Shown one piece after another: positions 1 to 9,855 of a stretch of 64,000 nt of DNA. The notes beneath the pieces were generated by a model. That model was not told the origin of the DNA, searched no databases, and worked only from the letters and a program-made list of their open reading frames with translations. Position 1 is the first letter of the stretch. Each line of letters begins with the position of its first letter. Origin of the DNA: Pseudomonadota bacterium (GTDB lineage: Bacteria; Pseudomonadota; Alphaproteobacteria; Rhizobiales; Xanthobacteraceae); the NCBI GenBank assembly GCA_023404705.1, contig JAEYAU010000092.1:20741-84740 (forward strand). The letters run 5' to 3'. A program made the translations under genes and the position numbers.

Positions 1-863
1 AGCACGAAGGAGAGGCCAAGGCGCTTGCGCATACCCGTCGCGAGTGTGCGGTACATCAGCCAGAGATGGGTGGCGGCCGCCGCGAGGCCGAGCAGGCCCG
101 CGAGCGTGAGCCCGATGCGGTCGCCGAAGAGGGCGCTCGCGCCGCCGAGCGTCACGGCCGCGGCCGCCAGGGCAAAGCCCAAATACGAAACCTGCGGCGA
201 CGGGTTCGAGGAGAGCGCGAACATCGGCACCAGCACATGGCTGAAGCCGAGCACCAGCAGCCCCATGAAGCCAAACCCGCCCATGATCATGTGGGCGAGG
301 CCGATGCCCGCGTGGTCGGGCAGCCAGCCGCGGTCGTAGTTCGATGCGAGCGCGAGGCCGAGACCAAGCAGCACGACCAGAGCCGCGAGCGCGGCCCAGC
401 CATAGGCCGCGACGACCGGCATGTTGGAGGCGCGGCGCAGGTTGTCGGCCGTGACGACCGCGAACACCAGCAAGCCTGCGCTGGTGAGGACCGCTGCGGG
501 CAGCAGCAGCGGGATCCAGGCGAGATACATGCCAGTGACGAGCGCCAGGAGGCCCGGGACCGTGAGCCAGAACACCAGGCGGATCGGCCAGACGGCCGCG
601 AGCGCGCGTCGCGTCGCGACGGGAAGGAGCTGCGCCGACGCGCCGATCGCCACGGTGGTCATGACGCCGAGAGTCAACAGATGGATCGCGCTGAGTGCCG
701 GCCCGAGGCCGCCGCGGAAGCTCACGGCCTGACTCGCAGCGACCAGCAGGGCGAGCCACATCAGCACGTGAAACAATGCGCCTGCGGCGAAGAACCCGAA
801 CGGGATCGCGGCCGGCAGCAGCCGGCCCTTGGCGCCGGCGAGGAAGCTCGCGGCCGTGCTCAT
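1..863 (-). CDS. NnrS-like multipass membrane protein (C-terminus beyond window)
   Basis: Reading the minus strand from the ATG at 861-863 gives an open frame that runs off the start of the window (at least 287 residues, no stop seen). The product is very hydrophobic with many predicted membrane helices. Histidines lie in or near helices, for example ALFHVLMW near residue 32, AIHLLTLG near 60, and DHAGIGLAHMIMG and GFSHVLVP near 190-210. This pattern resembles NnrS and related heme-binding membrane proteins linked to nitric-oxide metabolism. The family call is an inference. The start overlaps the stop of the upstream DUF2249 gene by 4 bases (ATGA), so the two are translationally coupled. It is similar in style to the membrane protein at 19784-20875. 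Confidence 0.6.
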   Translation of the reverse strand, partial: MSTAASFLAGAKGRLLPAAIPFGFFAAGALFHVLMWLALLVAASQAVSFRGGLGPALSAIHLLTLGVMTTVAIGASAQLLPVATRRALAAVWPIRLVFWLTVPGLLALVTGMYLAWIPLLLPAAVLTSAGLLVFAVVTADNLRRASNMPVVAAYGWAALAALVVLLGLGLALASNYDRGWLPDHAGIGLAHMIMGGFGFMGLLVLGFSHVLVPMFALSSNPSPQVSYLGFALAAAAVTLGGASALFGDRIGLTLAGLLGLAAAATHLWLMYRTLATGMRKRLGLSFV

Positions 864-1141
864 GGCGCAAGCCGCACGAGACGGAGCTGGACGTCGCCGC
901 AATGGGAGCCGCACGAGCTCTCCACGATCTCGTGGGCCCAGCCGCGGTCGTCGAGCTCCGGGTAGAGGAAGATCGGCTCGCGATCGAGATGCGCGATCAG
1001 CGCCGTGTCGACCTGGCCGCTGTCGATCAACGAGAGGATCGCGACCATGGGCTCGGGCGGCTGCAGGTCGCGCACGTCGATATGGATGGCATCCGGCGTG
1101 CGCCACACGCGCTCGCCCTTCTCGCACCCCATGCAGGACAT
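860..1141 (-). CDS. DUF2249 domain protein
   Basis: This small soluble protein (93 aa) begins MSCMGCEKGERVW and continues into a DUF2249-type domain (IDVRDLQPPEPM, then HLDREPIFLYPELDDRGW). The family has no settled biochemical role, but it often sits beside NO-, nitrite- and heme-related genes and hemerythrins. The start at 1139-1141 is chosen because GGAGA lies about 8 bases upstream; a longer frame to 1396 exists but would read through the promoter area. An N-terminal Cys-x2-Cys and a Cys-x3-Cys near the C-terminus (SSCGSHCGD) could bind metal. It is the first gene of a two-gene operon with the membrane protein downstream and is divergent from the acetyltransferase gene at 1302. Confidence 0.65.
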   Translation of the reverse strand: MSCMGCEKGERVWRTPDAIHIDVRDLQPPEPMVAILSLIDSGQVDTALIAHLDREPIFLYPELDDRGWAHEIVESSCGSHCGDVQLRLVRLAP

Positions 1142-1178
1142 GGTGTGGTTCTCCGTGGGGGCGAGGGGGTACCGCCTC

Positions 1179-1221
1179 AGTACTAGGCCGAAGCGGCGTT
1201 TTGCATATTTTAGTACTACAA
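1179..1221. promoter_or_regulatory. Candidate operator with repeated AGTACTA in divergent promoter region
   Basis: The only AT-rich stretch between the divergent DUF2249 and acetyltransferase genes holds two copies of AGTACTA (1179-1185 and 1212-1218). The second is part of an 8-base palindrome, TAGTACTA (1211-1218), flanked by TT and AA. Placement next to an Rrf2 regulator gene (1771-2208) suggests a binding site for it, which is inference only. Confidence 0.35.
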
Positions 1222-1301
1222 TGCCGATATTACGACTAGGGTGCTTTGCGGATATGCCGCGGACCCCGCTGCCGGGTCCCGGCGGCTTGCCGGCGAAGGG
1301 C

Positions 1302-1760
1302 ATGGCGGAAGACCAGGCGATCAGGATCAGGCGGGTCAAGACGGCCGACGTGCCGCAGATCATCGCGCTCGACGCGCGGGTGACGCGGCTCGCCAAGCCG
1401 GACTATTGGCGCGACCTGTTCGCGCGCTACGGCAGGCGCCGGCTCGGCGAGCGCTTCTTCCTGATCGCGGAGGCCGGCAAGCCGGCGGCGCTTCTCGGCT
1501 TCATCATCGGCGAGGTACGCGCCTGGGAGTTCGGCTCGGCACCGTGCGGCTGGGTGTTCGGGCTCTCGGTTGATCCGGATGCGCGGCTGCGGGGCGTGGG
1601 CGAAGCCTTGTTCGAGGCGGTCTCGGCCGAGTTCCGCAAGGCCGGCATGGACAAGATGCGCACCATGGTGGCCCGGGACGATCTTCTGCCGCTGCGCTTC
1701 TTCCGCGGCGAGGGGATGATGGCCGGGCCCTATATCCAGCTCGAGAAGGATCTCGAATGA
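1302..1760 (+). CDS. badL: GNAT-family N-acetyltransferase, BadL-like
   Basis: The product is 152 aa with a GNAT fold: an acetyl-CoA loop region around residues 85-105 (FGLSVDPDARLRGVGEALF, the variant of the R/Q-x2-G-x-G/A motif) and a C-terminal RFFRGEGM segment. The ATG at 1302 is preferred because GAAGGG precedes it; in-frame ATGs at 1221 and 1254 are less likely. It is followed after 10 bases by an Rrf2 regulator. In Rhodopseudomonas palustris an acetyltransferase (BadL) and an Rrf2 repressor (BadM) act together: acetylated aminobenzoates made by BadL release BadM from bad promoters. The same gene pairing beside aromatic-acid genes makes that role likely here, but identity was not tested by alignment. 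Confidence 0.7.
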   Translation: MAEDQAIRIRRVKTADVPQIIALDARVTRLAKPDYWRDLFARYGRRRLGERFFLIAEAGKPAALLGFIIGEVRAWEFGSAPCGWVFGLSVDPDARLRGVGEALFEAVSAEFRKAGMDKMRTMVARDDLLPLRFFRGEGMMAGPYIQLEKDLE

Positions 1761-1770
1761 GGGCGGCGCG

Positions 1771-2208
1771 ATGAGACTGCAGATCTCCAGCCAGCTCGCA
1801 GTGTTCGCGGTGCTCGAGCTCTCGGCTGCGCCTGAGCGCCAGCTCTCGGTCGCCGAGATCGGCGACAAGTACGGCATCTCGAGTCATCACCTCGCCAAGG
1901 TGATGCACGTGCTCGGCCGAGCCGGGCTGGTGCGCGCGGTGCGCGGTGCGCGCGGCGGCTATCAGTTCAGCGGCAATGCCCGCCGCGTCACGCTGCTCGA
2001 CGTGATCCAGCTGTTCGAGGACCTGGGATCAGCGGACGCCGAGGCGGCGGGCAACGGCACCGACGAAGCTCGCGCGTTGCGCCAGGTGCTCGGCGAGGTG
2101 GACGCCATCGCGCGCGCGACGCTCGGCTCCATCACGCTCGCGACCATGCGCAAGATCGTCGAGCGGCAGCAGGCGCAGCCGGTCCGGCGCGCTCGGCGCG
2201 CGGGCTGA
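1771..2208 (+). CDS. badM: Rrf2-family transcriptional regulator, BadM-like
   Basis: The product is 145 aa with the Rrf2 winged helix-turn-helix in residues 1-75: an opening MRLQISSQLAVFAVLEL, a recognition segment GISSHHLAKVMHVLGRAGLV and a wing GARGGYQF. The three cysteines that hold the Fe-S cluster in IscR, NsrR and RirA are absent; the protein contains no cysteine at all. It is therefore not an Fe-S sensor and more likely responds to a small ligand. It sits 10 bases after the BadL-like acetyltransferase and directly upstream of aromatic-acid genes, matching the BadL-BadM arrangement of R. palustris. The likely role is repression of nearby aromatic catabolic promoters. Its true operators are unknown; TAGTACTA at 1211 is one candidate. 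Confidence 0.72.
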   Translation: MRLQISSQLAVFAVLELSAAPERQLSVAEIGDKYGISSHHLAKVMHVLGRAGLVRAVRGARGGYQFSGNARRVTLLDVIQLFEDLGSADAEAAGNGTDEARALRQVLGEVDAIARATLGSITLATMRKIVERQQAQPVRRARRAG

Positions 2209-2217
2209 CATTTCGGC

Positions 2218-2231
2218 TTGATCCGGATCAA
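2218..2231. promoter_or_regulatory. FixK/FNR-type box (perfect)
   Basis: TTGATCCGGATCAA is a perfect 14-base inverted repeat of the FNR/FixK class. It lies 67 bases before the glutaryl-CoA dehydrogenase start. A class II promoter would begin transcription near 2266, with a weak -10 at about 2253-2258. Confidence 0.7.
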
Positions 2232-2298
2232 GCACGCGAGGCATGCGTGCGCTTACGTTGCTGCATGCGCGATTGCGCGCCGTGCAGCGAGGTCGGAC

Positions 2299-3519
2299 AT
2301 GAGCCAGCAAGCCGTCGAAATGCGCCCGCATGCGCCAGCCTCGCTGAAGGACGCGAGCTTCTCCTGGGACGATCCGCTCGATCTCGACGGCGAGCTCAGC
2401 GAGGACGAGCGCATGGTGCGCGACACGGCGCAGGGCTATGCGCAGGACAGGCTGATGCCGCGCGTGCTCGATGCTTATCGGAGTGAGACCTTCGAGCGTG
2501 CGATCATGCGCGAGATGGGCGAGCTCGGGCTGCTCGGGGCGACGATCCCCGAGACCTATGGGGGTGCCGGGCTCGGCTATGTGGCCTATGGTCTGATCGC
2601 GCGCGAGGTCGAGCGTGTCGATTCCGGATATCGCTCGGCCATGTCGGTGCAGTCCTCGCTGGTGATGCACCCGATCTACGCCTACGGCTCCGAGGCGCAG
2701 CGCCGCAAGTATCTGCCGAAGCTCGCAAGCGGCGAGCTCGTCGGCTGCTTCGGCCTCACCGAACCGGACCACGGCTCCGATCCCGGCAGCATGGTGACGC
2801 GCGCCGAGCGGGTCGCCGGCGGCTATCGTCTCACGGGCGCCAAAATGTGGATCACCAACGCGCCGATCGCCGACCTCGCGATCGTGTGGGGGAAGCTCGA
2901 CGGCAAGATCCGCGGCTTCATCGTCGAGCGCGGCACCAAGGGCTTCTCGACGCCGAAGATCGAGGGCAAGCTCTCGCTGCGGGCGTCGATCACGGGTGAG
3001 ATCGTGCTCGATGAAGCCGTGGTGCCGGAGGATGCGCTGCTGCCGAATGTGTCGGGGCTGTCGGGCCCGTTCGGCTGTCTCAACATGGCGCGCTACGGCA
3101 TCGCCTGGGGCGCCATGGGCGCGGCCGAGTTCAGCTGGCATCGCGCGCGGCAATACGTGCTCGATCGCAAGCAGTTCGGCCGTCCGCTCGCCGCCAATCA
3201 ATTGGTGCAGAAGAAGCTCGCCGACATGCAGACCGAGATCGCGCTCGGCCTCGCGGGTGCGTTGCGCTTGGGTCGACTGATCGAAGCCGGAAAAGCCGCG
3301 CCCGCCATGATCTCCCTGATGAAGCGCAACAACTGCGGCAAGGCGCTCGACATCGCCCGGACGGCACGCGACATGCACGGCGGCAACGGTATCTCGGACG
3401 AATTCCACGTCATGCGCGTGATGTGCAACCTCGAGACCGTCAACACCTATGAGGGCACGCACGACGTCCACGCGCTGATCCTCGGCCGCGCGCAGACCGG
3501 CATCCAGGCGTTTTTCTGA
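2299..3519 (+). CDS. gcdH: Glutaryl-CoA dehydrogenase
   Basis: The 406-aa protein is an FAD acyl-CoA dehydrogenase that would oxidise and decarboxylate glutaryl-CoA to crotonyl-CoA, a late step of benzoyl-CoA, lysine and tryptophan degradation. Typical marks are the CFGLTEPDHGSDPGSM flavin region near 150, KMWITNAPIADLAIVWGK, and the C-terminal NTYEGTHDVHALILGRAQ segment carrying the catalytic glutamate. Length fits the family (about 390-410). The ATG at 2299 is chosen over an in-frame start at 2218 because the latter would translate the FixK box. Its placement beside BadM-like and benzoate-CoA ligase genes supports a job in the lower aromatic pathway, and the perfect upstream box predicts induction at low oxygen. 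Confidence 0.88.
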   Translation: MSQQAVEMRPHAPASLKDASFSWDDPLDLDGELSEDERMVRDTAQGYAQDRLMPRVLDAYRSETFERAIMREMGELGLLGATIPETYGGAGLGYVAYGLIAREVERVDSGYRSAMSVQSSLVMHPIYAYGSEAQRRKYLPKLASGELVGCFGLTEPDHGSDPGSMVTRAERVAGGYRLTGAKMWITNAPIADLAIVWGKLDGKIRGFIVERGTKGFSTPKIEGKLSLRASITGEIVLDEAVVPEDALLPNVSGLSGPFGCLNMARYGIAWGAMGAAEFSWHRARQYVLDRKQFGRPLAANQLVQKKLADMQTEIALGLAGALRLGRLIEAGKAAPAMISLMKRNNCGKALDIARTARDMHGGNGISDEFHVMRVMCNLETVNTYEGTHDVHALILGRAQTGIQAFF

Positions 3520-3564
3520 CCCGCGGCACGCCGAAGGCACGGCCGCAGCCCGCGTGGGCGGAGC

Positions 3565-3578
3565 TTGATTTCGATCAG
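3565..3578 (+). promoter_or_regulatory. FixK/FNR-type box upstream of aryl-CoA ligase
   Basis: TTGATTTCGATCAG matches the FixK consensus with one change in the second half. Its centre (3571.5) is about 41.5 bases before a predicted start near 3613, with CTAATT at 3600-3605 as -10. This is class II activator geometry for the ligase-transporter operon. Confidence 0.65.
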
Positions 3579-3678
3579 GTACAGCAGTCTGGAGCAGTGC
3601 TAATTCAAGAAAAAAGAAAAGAGCATTGCGGTACTGAATTACACATAACCGATCTGCAGGCGAAAGAGGGATGCAGCC

Positions 3679-5300
<1,622 letters not shown>

Positions 5301-5304
<4 letters not shown>

Positions 5305-6491
5305 TGACCACACTTTCACGCCGCCACTTTCTCGCCACCTCGAGCGCGGCAGGCATGGCCGCGGCCACGCTGCCGGCACGCTTCGCGATCGGCCAGAACG
5401 CCAAGGTTCGCGTCGGCCTGCTGCTCCCGTATAGCGGCACTTACGCGGCGCTCGGCCACAACATCACGGATGCGATGAAGCTCGCTTTCGCGGCCGCCGG
5501 CAACAAACTGGGCGGGCGCGAGATCGAGCTCGTGCAGGTCGACAGCGAAGCCGACCCCGCCAAGGCGCCCGCGAACACCAACAAGCTGATCGTCGGCGAG
5601 AAGGTCGACTTCATCACGGGCCCGGTGCATTCCGGCGTCGCCATGGCGATGGTCAAGATCGCGCGCGAGGAGGGCACGATCGCGGTCGTCTCCAATGCGG
5701 GCGCCAATGCGGTGACGCGCGAGATGTGCGCGCCCAACATCTTCCGCACCTCGTTCAGCAACTGGCAGGTGTGCTACCCGATGGGCGCCGAGATGGCGCG
5801 GCGCGGTCTCAAGCGCGTGGTGTCGGTGACCTGGAACTACGCGGCCGGCAAGGAGATGGTCGGTGCTTTCCGGGAAGGCTTCGAGAAGGCCGGTGGATCG
5901 GTCGTCAAGGAGATCCTGGTTCCGTTCCCGAACGTCGAATTCCAGGCGAACCTCACCGAGATCGCGGCGCTCAAGCCAGACGCGGTCTATGCGTTCTTCG
6001 CGGGCGCCGGCGCCGTGAAGTTCGTCAAGGACTATGCGGACTCGGGCCTCAAGGCGCGTGTCCCGCTCTACGGCGCGGGGTTCCTGACCGACGGCACGCT
6101 GCGCGCGCAGGGTGCTGCGGCCGAGGGCCTGTTCACGACGCTGCACTACGCCGACAGTCTCGACACGGCGGTCAACCGCAGCTTCCGCGATGCCTTCAAG
6201 AAGGCCACCAGCCGCGACGCCGATGTGTATGCGGTGCAGGGCTACGACACGGCTCAGCTTCTGATCCAGGCCATGGCCAAGGTGCAGGGCGATACCAAGG
6301 CCACGAAGGCGCTGATCGCCGCGATGGAAGCCGTGCGCTTCGACAGTCCGCGCGGGCCCTGGACCTTCTCGAAGTCGCACAATCCCGTGCAAGACGTCTA
6401 TCTGCGCGAGGTGAAGAACGGCGACAACGCCGTGATCGGCGTTGCCGAAAAGGCGGTGGCGGATCCCGCCAAGGGCTGCGGCGTCGCCTGA
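5301..6491 (+). CDS. ABC transporter solute-binding protein, Tat-exported (aromatic acid type)
   Basis: This 396-aa periplasmic binding protein is of the branched-chain amino acid (type I) fold. A twin-arginine signal, SRRHFLATSSAAGMAAATLPA, covers residues 6-26, then comes VRVGLLLPYSGTYAALG, the usual start of the mature domain. In-frame ATGs at 5301 and 5304 are both possible; 5301 gives an ATGA overlap with the ligase. Binding proteins of this class next to benzoate-CoA ligases commonly bind benzoate derivatives, as for the HbaE-H importer of R. palustris. Import of an aromatic acid is therefore the best guess, from context rather than from specific residues. Confidence 0.82.
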
Positions 6492-6501
6492 TCGCACTCC
6501 G

Positions 6502-7368
6502 ATGGATCCGGCCTCGTTCGCGATACAGCTCCTCAACGGCGTCCAGTACGGCTTCCTGCTGTTCCTGGTCGCCGCGGGGCTGACGCTGATCTTCGGCATC
6601 CTCGGCGTCATCAACCTGGCGCACGGATCCTTCTACATGATCGGCGCCTATCTGGCCTACTGGCTCTCGGCCAAGACCGGCAGCTTCCCGCTCGCGGTGG
6701 CGCTCGCGCTGCCGCTTGCGGCGCTGCTCGGCTGGGCGGTCGAGCGTTTCGCCATCGCGTATCTCTATGAGCGCGACCACCTGCACCAGGTGCTGCTCAC
6801 CTATGGCCTGATCCTCATCTTCAACGAGCTGCAGCGCATCCTCTGGGGCAACGACGTGCACGGCATCGTTCTGCCGGACATGCTGGCCGGGACGCTGCCG
6901 CTGACGGAATTGCAGTCCTATCCGGTCTATCGTCTCGTCGTGTCGGCGCTGTGCGTCGCGGTGGCACTGGCGATGTATGCCGTCATTCACGGCACCCGGC
7001 TCGGCATGATGATCCGCGCCGGGGCGAGCAATCGCGAGATGGTGCGGCTGCTCGGGATCGATGTCGGCCGGCTGTTCGCGATCGTGTTCAGCGCCGGCGC
7101 GGCTCTCACCGCGCTCGCCGGCATGCTCTCGGCGCCGGTCAGTTCCGTCTATCCCGGCATGGGCGAGAACGTCCTGATCATCTCCTTCGTCGTGGTGGTG
7201 ATCGGCGGCATCGGCTCGATCAAGGGCGCGTTCCTGGGCGCCATGCTGATCGGGATCTCGGACACGTTCGGCAAGGTGTTGCTGCCCGATCAGGCCGGCA
7301 TGGTGGTCTACGCGCTCATGGCCGCGGTGCTGCTCTGGCGCCCGCGCGGCCTGTTCGGGGTGGCGTGA
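6502..7368 (+). CDS. ABC transporter permease, LivH type
   Basis: The product is a 288-aa inner-membrane permease with about eight hydrophobic helices. It has the family opening LLNGVQYGFLLFLVAAGLTLIFG and the EAA-like region near 185-200. The ATG at 6502 matches the normal LivH N-terminus; an upstream in-frame start at 6442 lies inside the binding-protein gene. It would pair with the permease half of the next gene to form the channel. Its stop overlaps the next start (TGATG). Confidence 0.85.
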   Translation: MDPASFAIQLLNGVQYGFLLFLVAAGLTLIFGILGVINLAHGSFYMIGAYLAYWLSAKTGSFPLAVALALPLAALLGWAVERFAIAYLYERDHLHQVLLTYGLILIFNELQRILWGNDVHGIVLPDMLAGTLPLTELQSYPVYRLVVSALCVAVALAMYAVIHGTRLGMMIRAGASNREMVRLLGIDVGRLFAIVFSAGAALTALAGMLSAPVSSVYPGMGENVLIISFVVVVIGGIGSIKGAFLGAMLIGISDTFGKVLLPDQAGMVVYALMAAVLLWRPRGLFGVA

Positions 7369-9137
7369 TGCTGCACCTGCCGCGCCCGGTCGTGCTGGTC
7401 CTCCTGCTCGCCGCGGTGGCGATCGCGGCCGTGCCCTGGGTCGGCGAGCGCTTCCACGTCCAGCTCGTCACCCAGATGATGGTGCTGGCGATCTTCGCCA
7501 TGAGCCTCGACCTGCTGGTCGGCTTCACGGGGCTGGTGAGCTTCGGCCACGCGGCCTTCTACGGCATCGCCGGCTATGGCCTGGCGATCCTCACCCGAGA
7601 CGCCGGACTGACCTCAATCGCCGCGACCTTGCCGCTCACGCTCGCGGCGTGCGGGCTCGCGGCGCTTGCCATCGGCGCGCTCGCGATTCGAACCACCGGC
7701 ATCTACTTCATCATGGTGACGCTCGCCTTCGCGCAGATGATCTATTTCTACTTCAATGATGCGCGCGACTATGGCGGCTCCGACGGGCTGGCGATCAACA
7801 CGCGGCCGCTGCTGGCTGTCGGCGACGTTACGCTTCTCAACCTGCAGAACCGCACCACGTTCTTCTATGTCGCCTTCGCCGCGCTGGTCGGCACCTTCCT
7901 GTTTCTCCGCGCGCTGCTGCGCTCGCCTTTCGGCCAAGTGATCACGGCGATCCGCGTCAACGAGCCGCGCACGCGCGCGCTCGGCTTTCCGGTCGCACGC
8001 TACAAGCTGGTGAGCTTCGTGATCGCGGGGATGCTCGCCGGGCTTGCGGGTTATCTCGGCGCGGCGCAGTTCGGCATCGTCAATCCGGCCCATCTCGGCT
8101 GGCGCGAGTCGGGGCGCGCGCTCATGGTCGTGATCCTGGGCGGCACCGGCACGCTGTTCGGCCCAGCGCTCGGCGCCTTTGTCTTCGTCCTGCTGGAGGA
8201 CTGGTTCTCGAGCCTGACCGAGCACTGGCTGCTGCTGATGGGCGGTTTCGTCATCGGCGTCGTGCTGCTGCTGCCGAACGGCATCGCGGGCCTGCTGCTG
8301 CGGCTGGCGCACGATCGTCCACAGCCCGCGCAGCCGGAGGCGCCTGCGCCGACCGCGGAGCTGCGCATCATCGCGCCGCGCGACACCTCGATCCTCGAGA
8401 CCGAGGGACTCGGCAAACGGTTTGCCGGCCTCGTGGCCGTGAAGTTCGTGTCGCTGCGCTTCACGCCCGGGCATGTGCACGCCGTGATCGGGCCGAACGG
8501 CGCCGGCAAGACCACCTTGATCAATCTGCTGTCCGGTGAGCTCCCGCCGACCTCGGGCCGGATCCTCTTCAAGGGCGAGGATGTCACGGGCCTTTCGCCC
8601 GACAGCCTGTCGCGCCTCGGGATCGGGCGCAGCTTCCAGATCACCAATCTCTATCCTTCGCTGACCTGCCTGCAGAACTGCTGGGTCGCGGCGCAGTCGC
8701 GCATGCCGAGCTCGATGCGCTTCTTCCGTTCCGCGGTCCATCTCGGCGATGTGCGCGCGCGCGCCGACAGGGCGCTCGCCCGCTGCGGGCTCGCCGACCG
8801 GCGCAACGATCTCGCGGCCGCGCTCAGCCATGGCGAGCGCCGCCGCCTCGAGATCGCCATGGTGCTCGCCACCGAGCCGGAGCTGCTCCTGCTCGACGAG
8901 CCGCTGGCCGGCATGGGCCCGCAGGAGAGCCGCGAGATCGTCGATCTCCTCGCGGCGCTGGCGGGCGAGCATACGCTGATCCTGATCGAGCACGACATGG
9001 ACGCAGTGTTCGCGATCGCGGACACGCTCACGGTGCTGGTCAACGGCGAGGTGATCGCGAGCGGTCCGGTCGCGCAGGTGCGCGCCGATCCGGCGGTGCA
9101 GCAGGCCTATCTCGGGCATCAGGAGGCCGCCGCATGA
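7368..9137 (+). CDS. Fused ABC permease-ATPase (LivM-LivG)
   Basis: One 589-aa frame joins two usually separate importer parts. Residues 1-315 are a LivM-type permease (AMSLDLLVGFTGLVSFGHAAF near 45, EAA-like VNEPRTRALGFP near 195). A Pro/Ala-rich linker follows near 318-335, and residues 345-589 are a LivG-type ATPase with Walker A GPNGAGKTT, signature LSHGERRRLE (a variant of LSGGQ) and Walker B LLLLDEP. No stop or frameshift separates the halves. The second ATPase is the next gene. This fusion occurs in some alphaproteobacterial and betaproteobacterial aromatic-acid importers. Confidence 0.87.
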   Translation: MLHLPRPVVLVLLLAAVAIAAVPWVGERFHVQLVTQMMVLAIFAMSLDLLVGFTGLVSFGHAAFYGIAGYGLAILTRDAGLTSIAATLPLTLAACGLAALAIGALAIRTTGIYFIMVTLAFAQMIYFYFNDARDYGGSDGLAINTRPLLAVGDVTLLNLQNRTTFFYVAFAALVGTFLFLRALLRSPFGQVITAIRVNEPRTRALGFPVARYKLVSFVIAGMLAGLAGYLGAAQFGIVNPAHLGWRESGRALMVVILGGTGTLFGPALGAFVFVLLEDWFSSLTEHWLLLMGGFVIGVVLLLPNGIAGLLLRLAHDRPQPAQPEAPAPTAELRIIAPRDTSILETEGLGKRFAGLVAVKFVSLRFTPGHVHAVIGPNGAGKTTLINLLSGELPPTSGRILFKGEDVTGLSPDSLSRLGIGRSFQITNLYPSLTCLQNCWVAAQSRMPSSMRFFRSAVHLGDVRARADRALARCGLADRRNDLAAALSHGERRRLEIAMVLATEPELLLLDEPLAGMGPQESREIVDLLAALAGEHTLILIEHDMDAVFAIADTLTVLVNGEVIASGPVAQVRADPAVQQAYLGHQEAAA

Positions 9138-9844
9138 CGCCGCTGCTGGAGGCCGAAGGGCTGCAGGCCTGCTACGGGACCAGCCACGTCCTGCATGGCG
9201 TCGATCTCCATGTCGGGCACGGCGAGGTCGTGAGCCTCATGGGCCGCAACGGCATGGGCAAGAGCACGACGCTGCGCACCATCTTCGGCCTGCTGCGGCC
9301 ACGCGCCGGAACCGTCCGGATTCACGGCCGCGACATGACCGGCGCGCCGGCGCACCGCGCTTCGCGCGCGGGCCTCGCCATGGTGCCGGAGGGGCGCGGG
9401 ATCTTCCCGAACCTCACGGTGCGCGAAAACCTCGTGATGGCGGCGCGGCCGGGCCGTGACGGTCGCGCGACCTGGACCCTGGACATCGTGCTTGCCCTGT
9501 TTCCGCGCCTCGCCGAGCGCCTGCGCAACATGGGCTGTCAGCTCTCGGGCGGCGAGCAGCAGATGCTCGCGATCGGCCGCGCCCTGATGACGAATCCGGA
9601 TCTGTTGATCCTCGACGAGGCGACCGAGGGACTGGCGCCGCTGATCCGCAACGAGATCTGGGAGATCCTGATCCAGCTGAAGGCTGCGGGAGTGGCGGCG
9701 CTGATCGTCGACAAGGATGTGGCGGCGCTCGCGCGCGTCGCGGACCGCTGCATCATCCTGGCGAAGGGCCGCGTCGTCTACACGGGCGTCCCCTCAGCGC
9801 TCGCGGCCGACCGCGAGATCATGGTCCGCCATCTCGGCGTGTGA
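9134..9844 (+). CDS. ABC transporter ATPase, LivF type
   Basis: The 236-aa ATPase has Walker A GRNGMGKST near 36, signature QLSGGEQQML near 135, and Walker B DLLILDEATEGLAP near 155. It has the compact LivF layout. The start overlaps the fused gene's stop by 4 bases. Together with the binding protein, LivH and LivMG it completes a five-domain importer whose likely cargo is the aromatic acid used by the flanking ligases. Confidence 0.87.
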   Translation: MTPLLEAEGLQACYGTSHVLHGVDLHVGHGEVVSLMGRNGMGKSTTLRTIFGLLRPRAGTVRIHGRDMTGAPAHRASRAGLAMVPEGRGIFPNLTVRENLVMAARPGRDGRATWTLDIVLALFPRLAERLRNMGCQLSGGEQQMLAIGRALMTNPDLLILDEATEGLAPLIRNEIWEILIQLKAAGVAALIVDKDVAALARVADRCIILAKGRVVYTGVPSALAADREIMVRHLGV

Positions 9845-9855
9845 AGGAGACCGTC

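Noticed and set aside
66..965. A long plus-strand open frame of about 300 codons at the window start
   Set aside because: It is opposite the membrane protein gene; the product is Arg/Glu/Gln-rich without any domain, typical of antisense frames in GC-rich DNA.
1771..2208. Rrf2 protein as NsrR, RirA or IscR
   Set aside because: It has no cysteine to ligate an Fe-S cluster, and its partner is an acetyltransferase, so BadM-like is the better reading.
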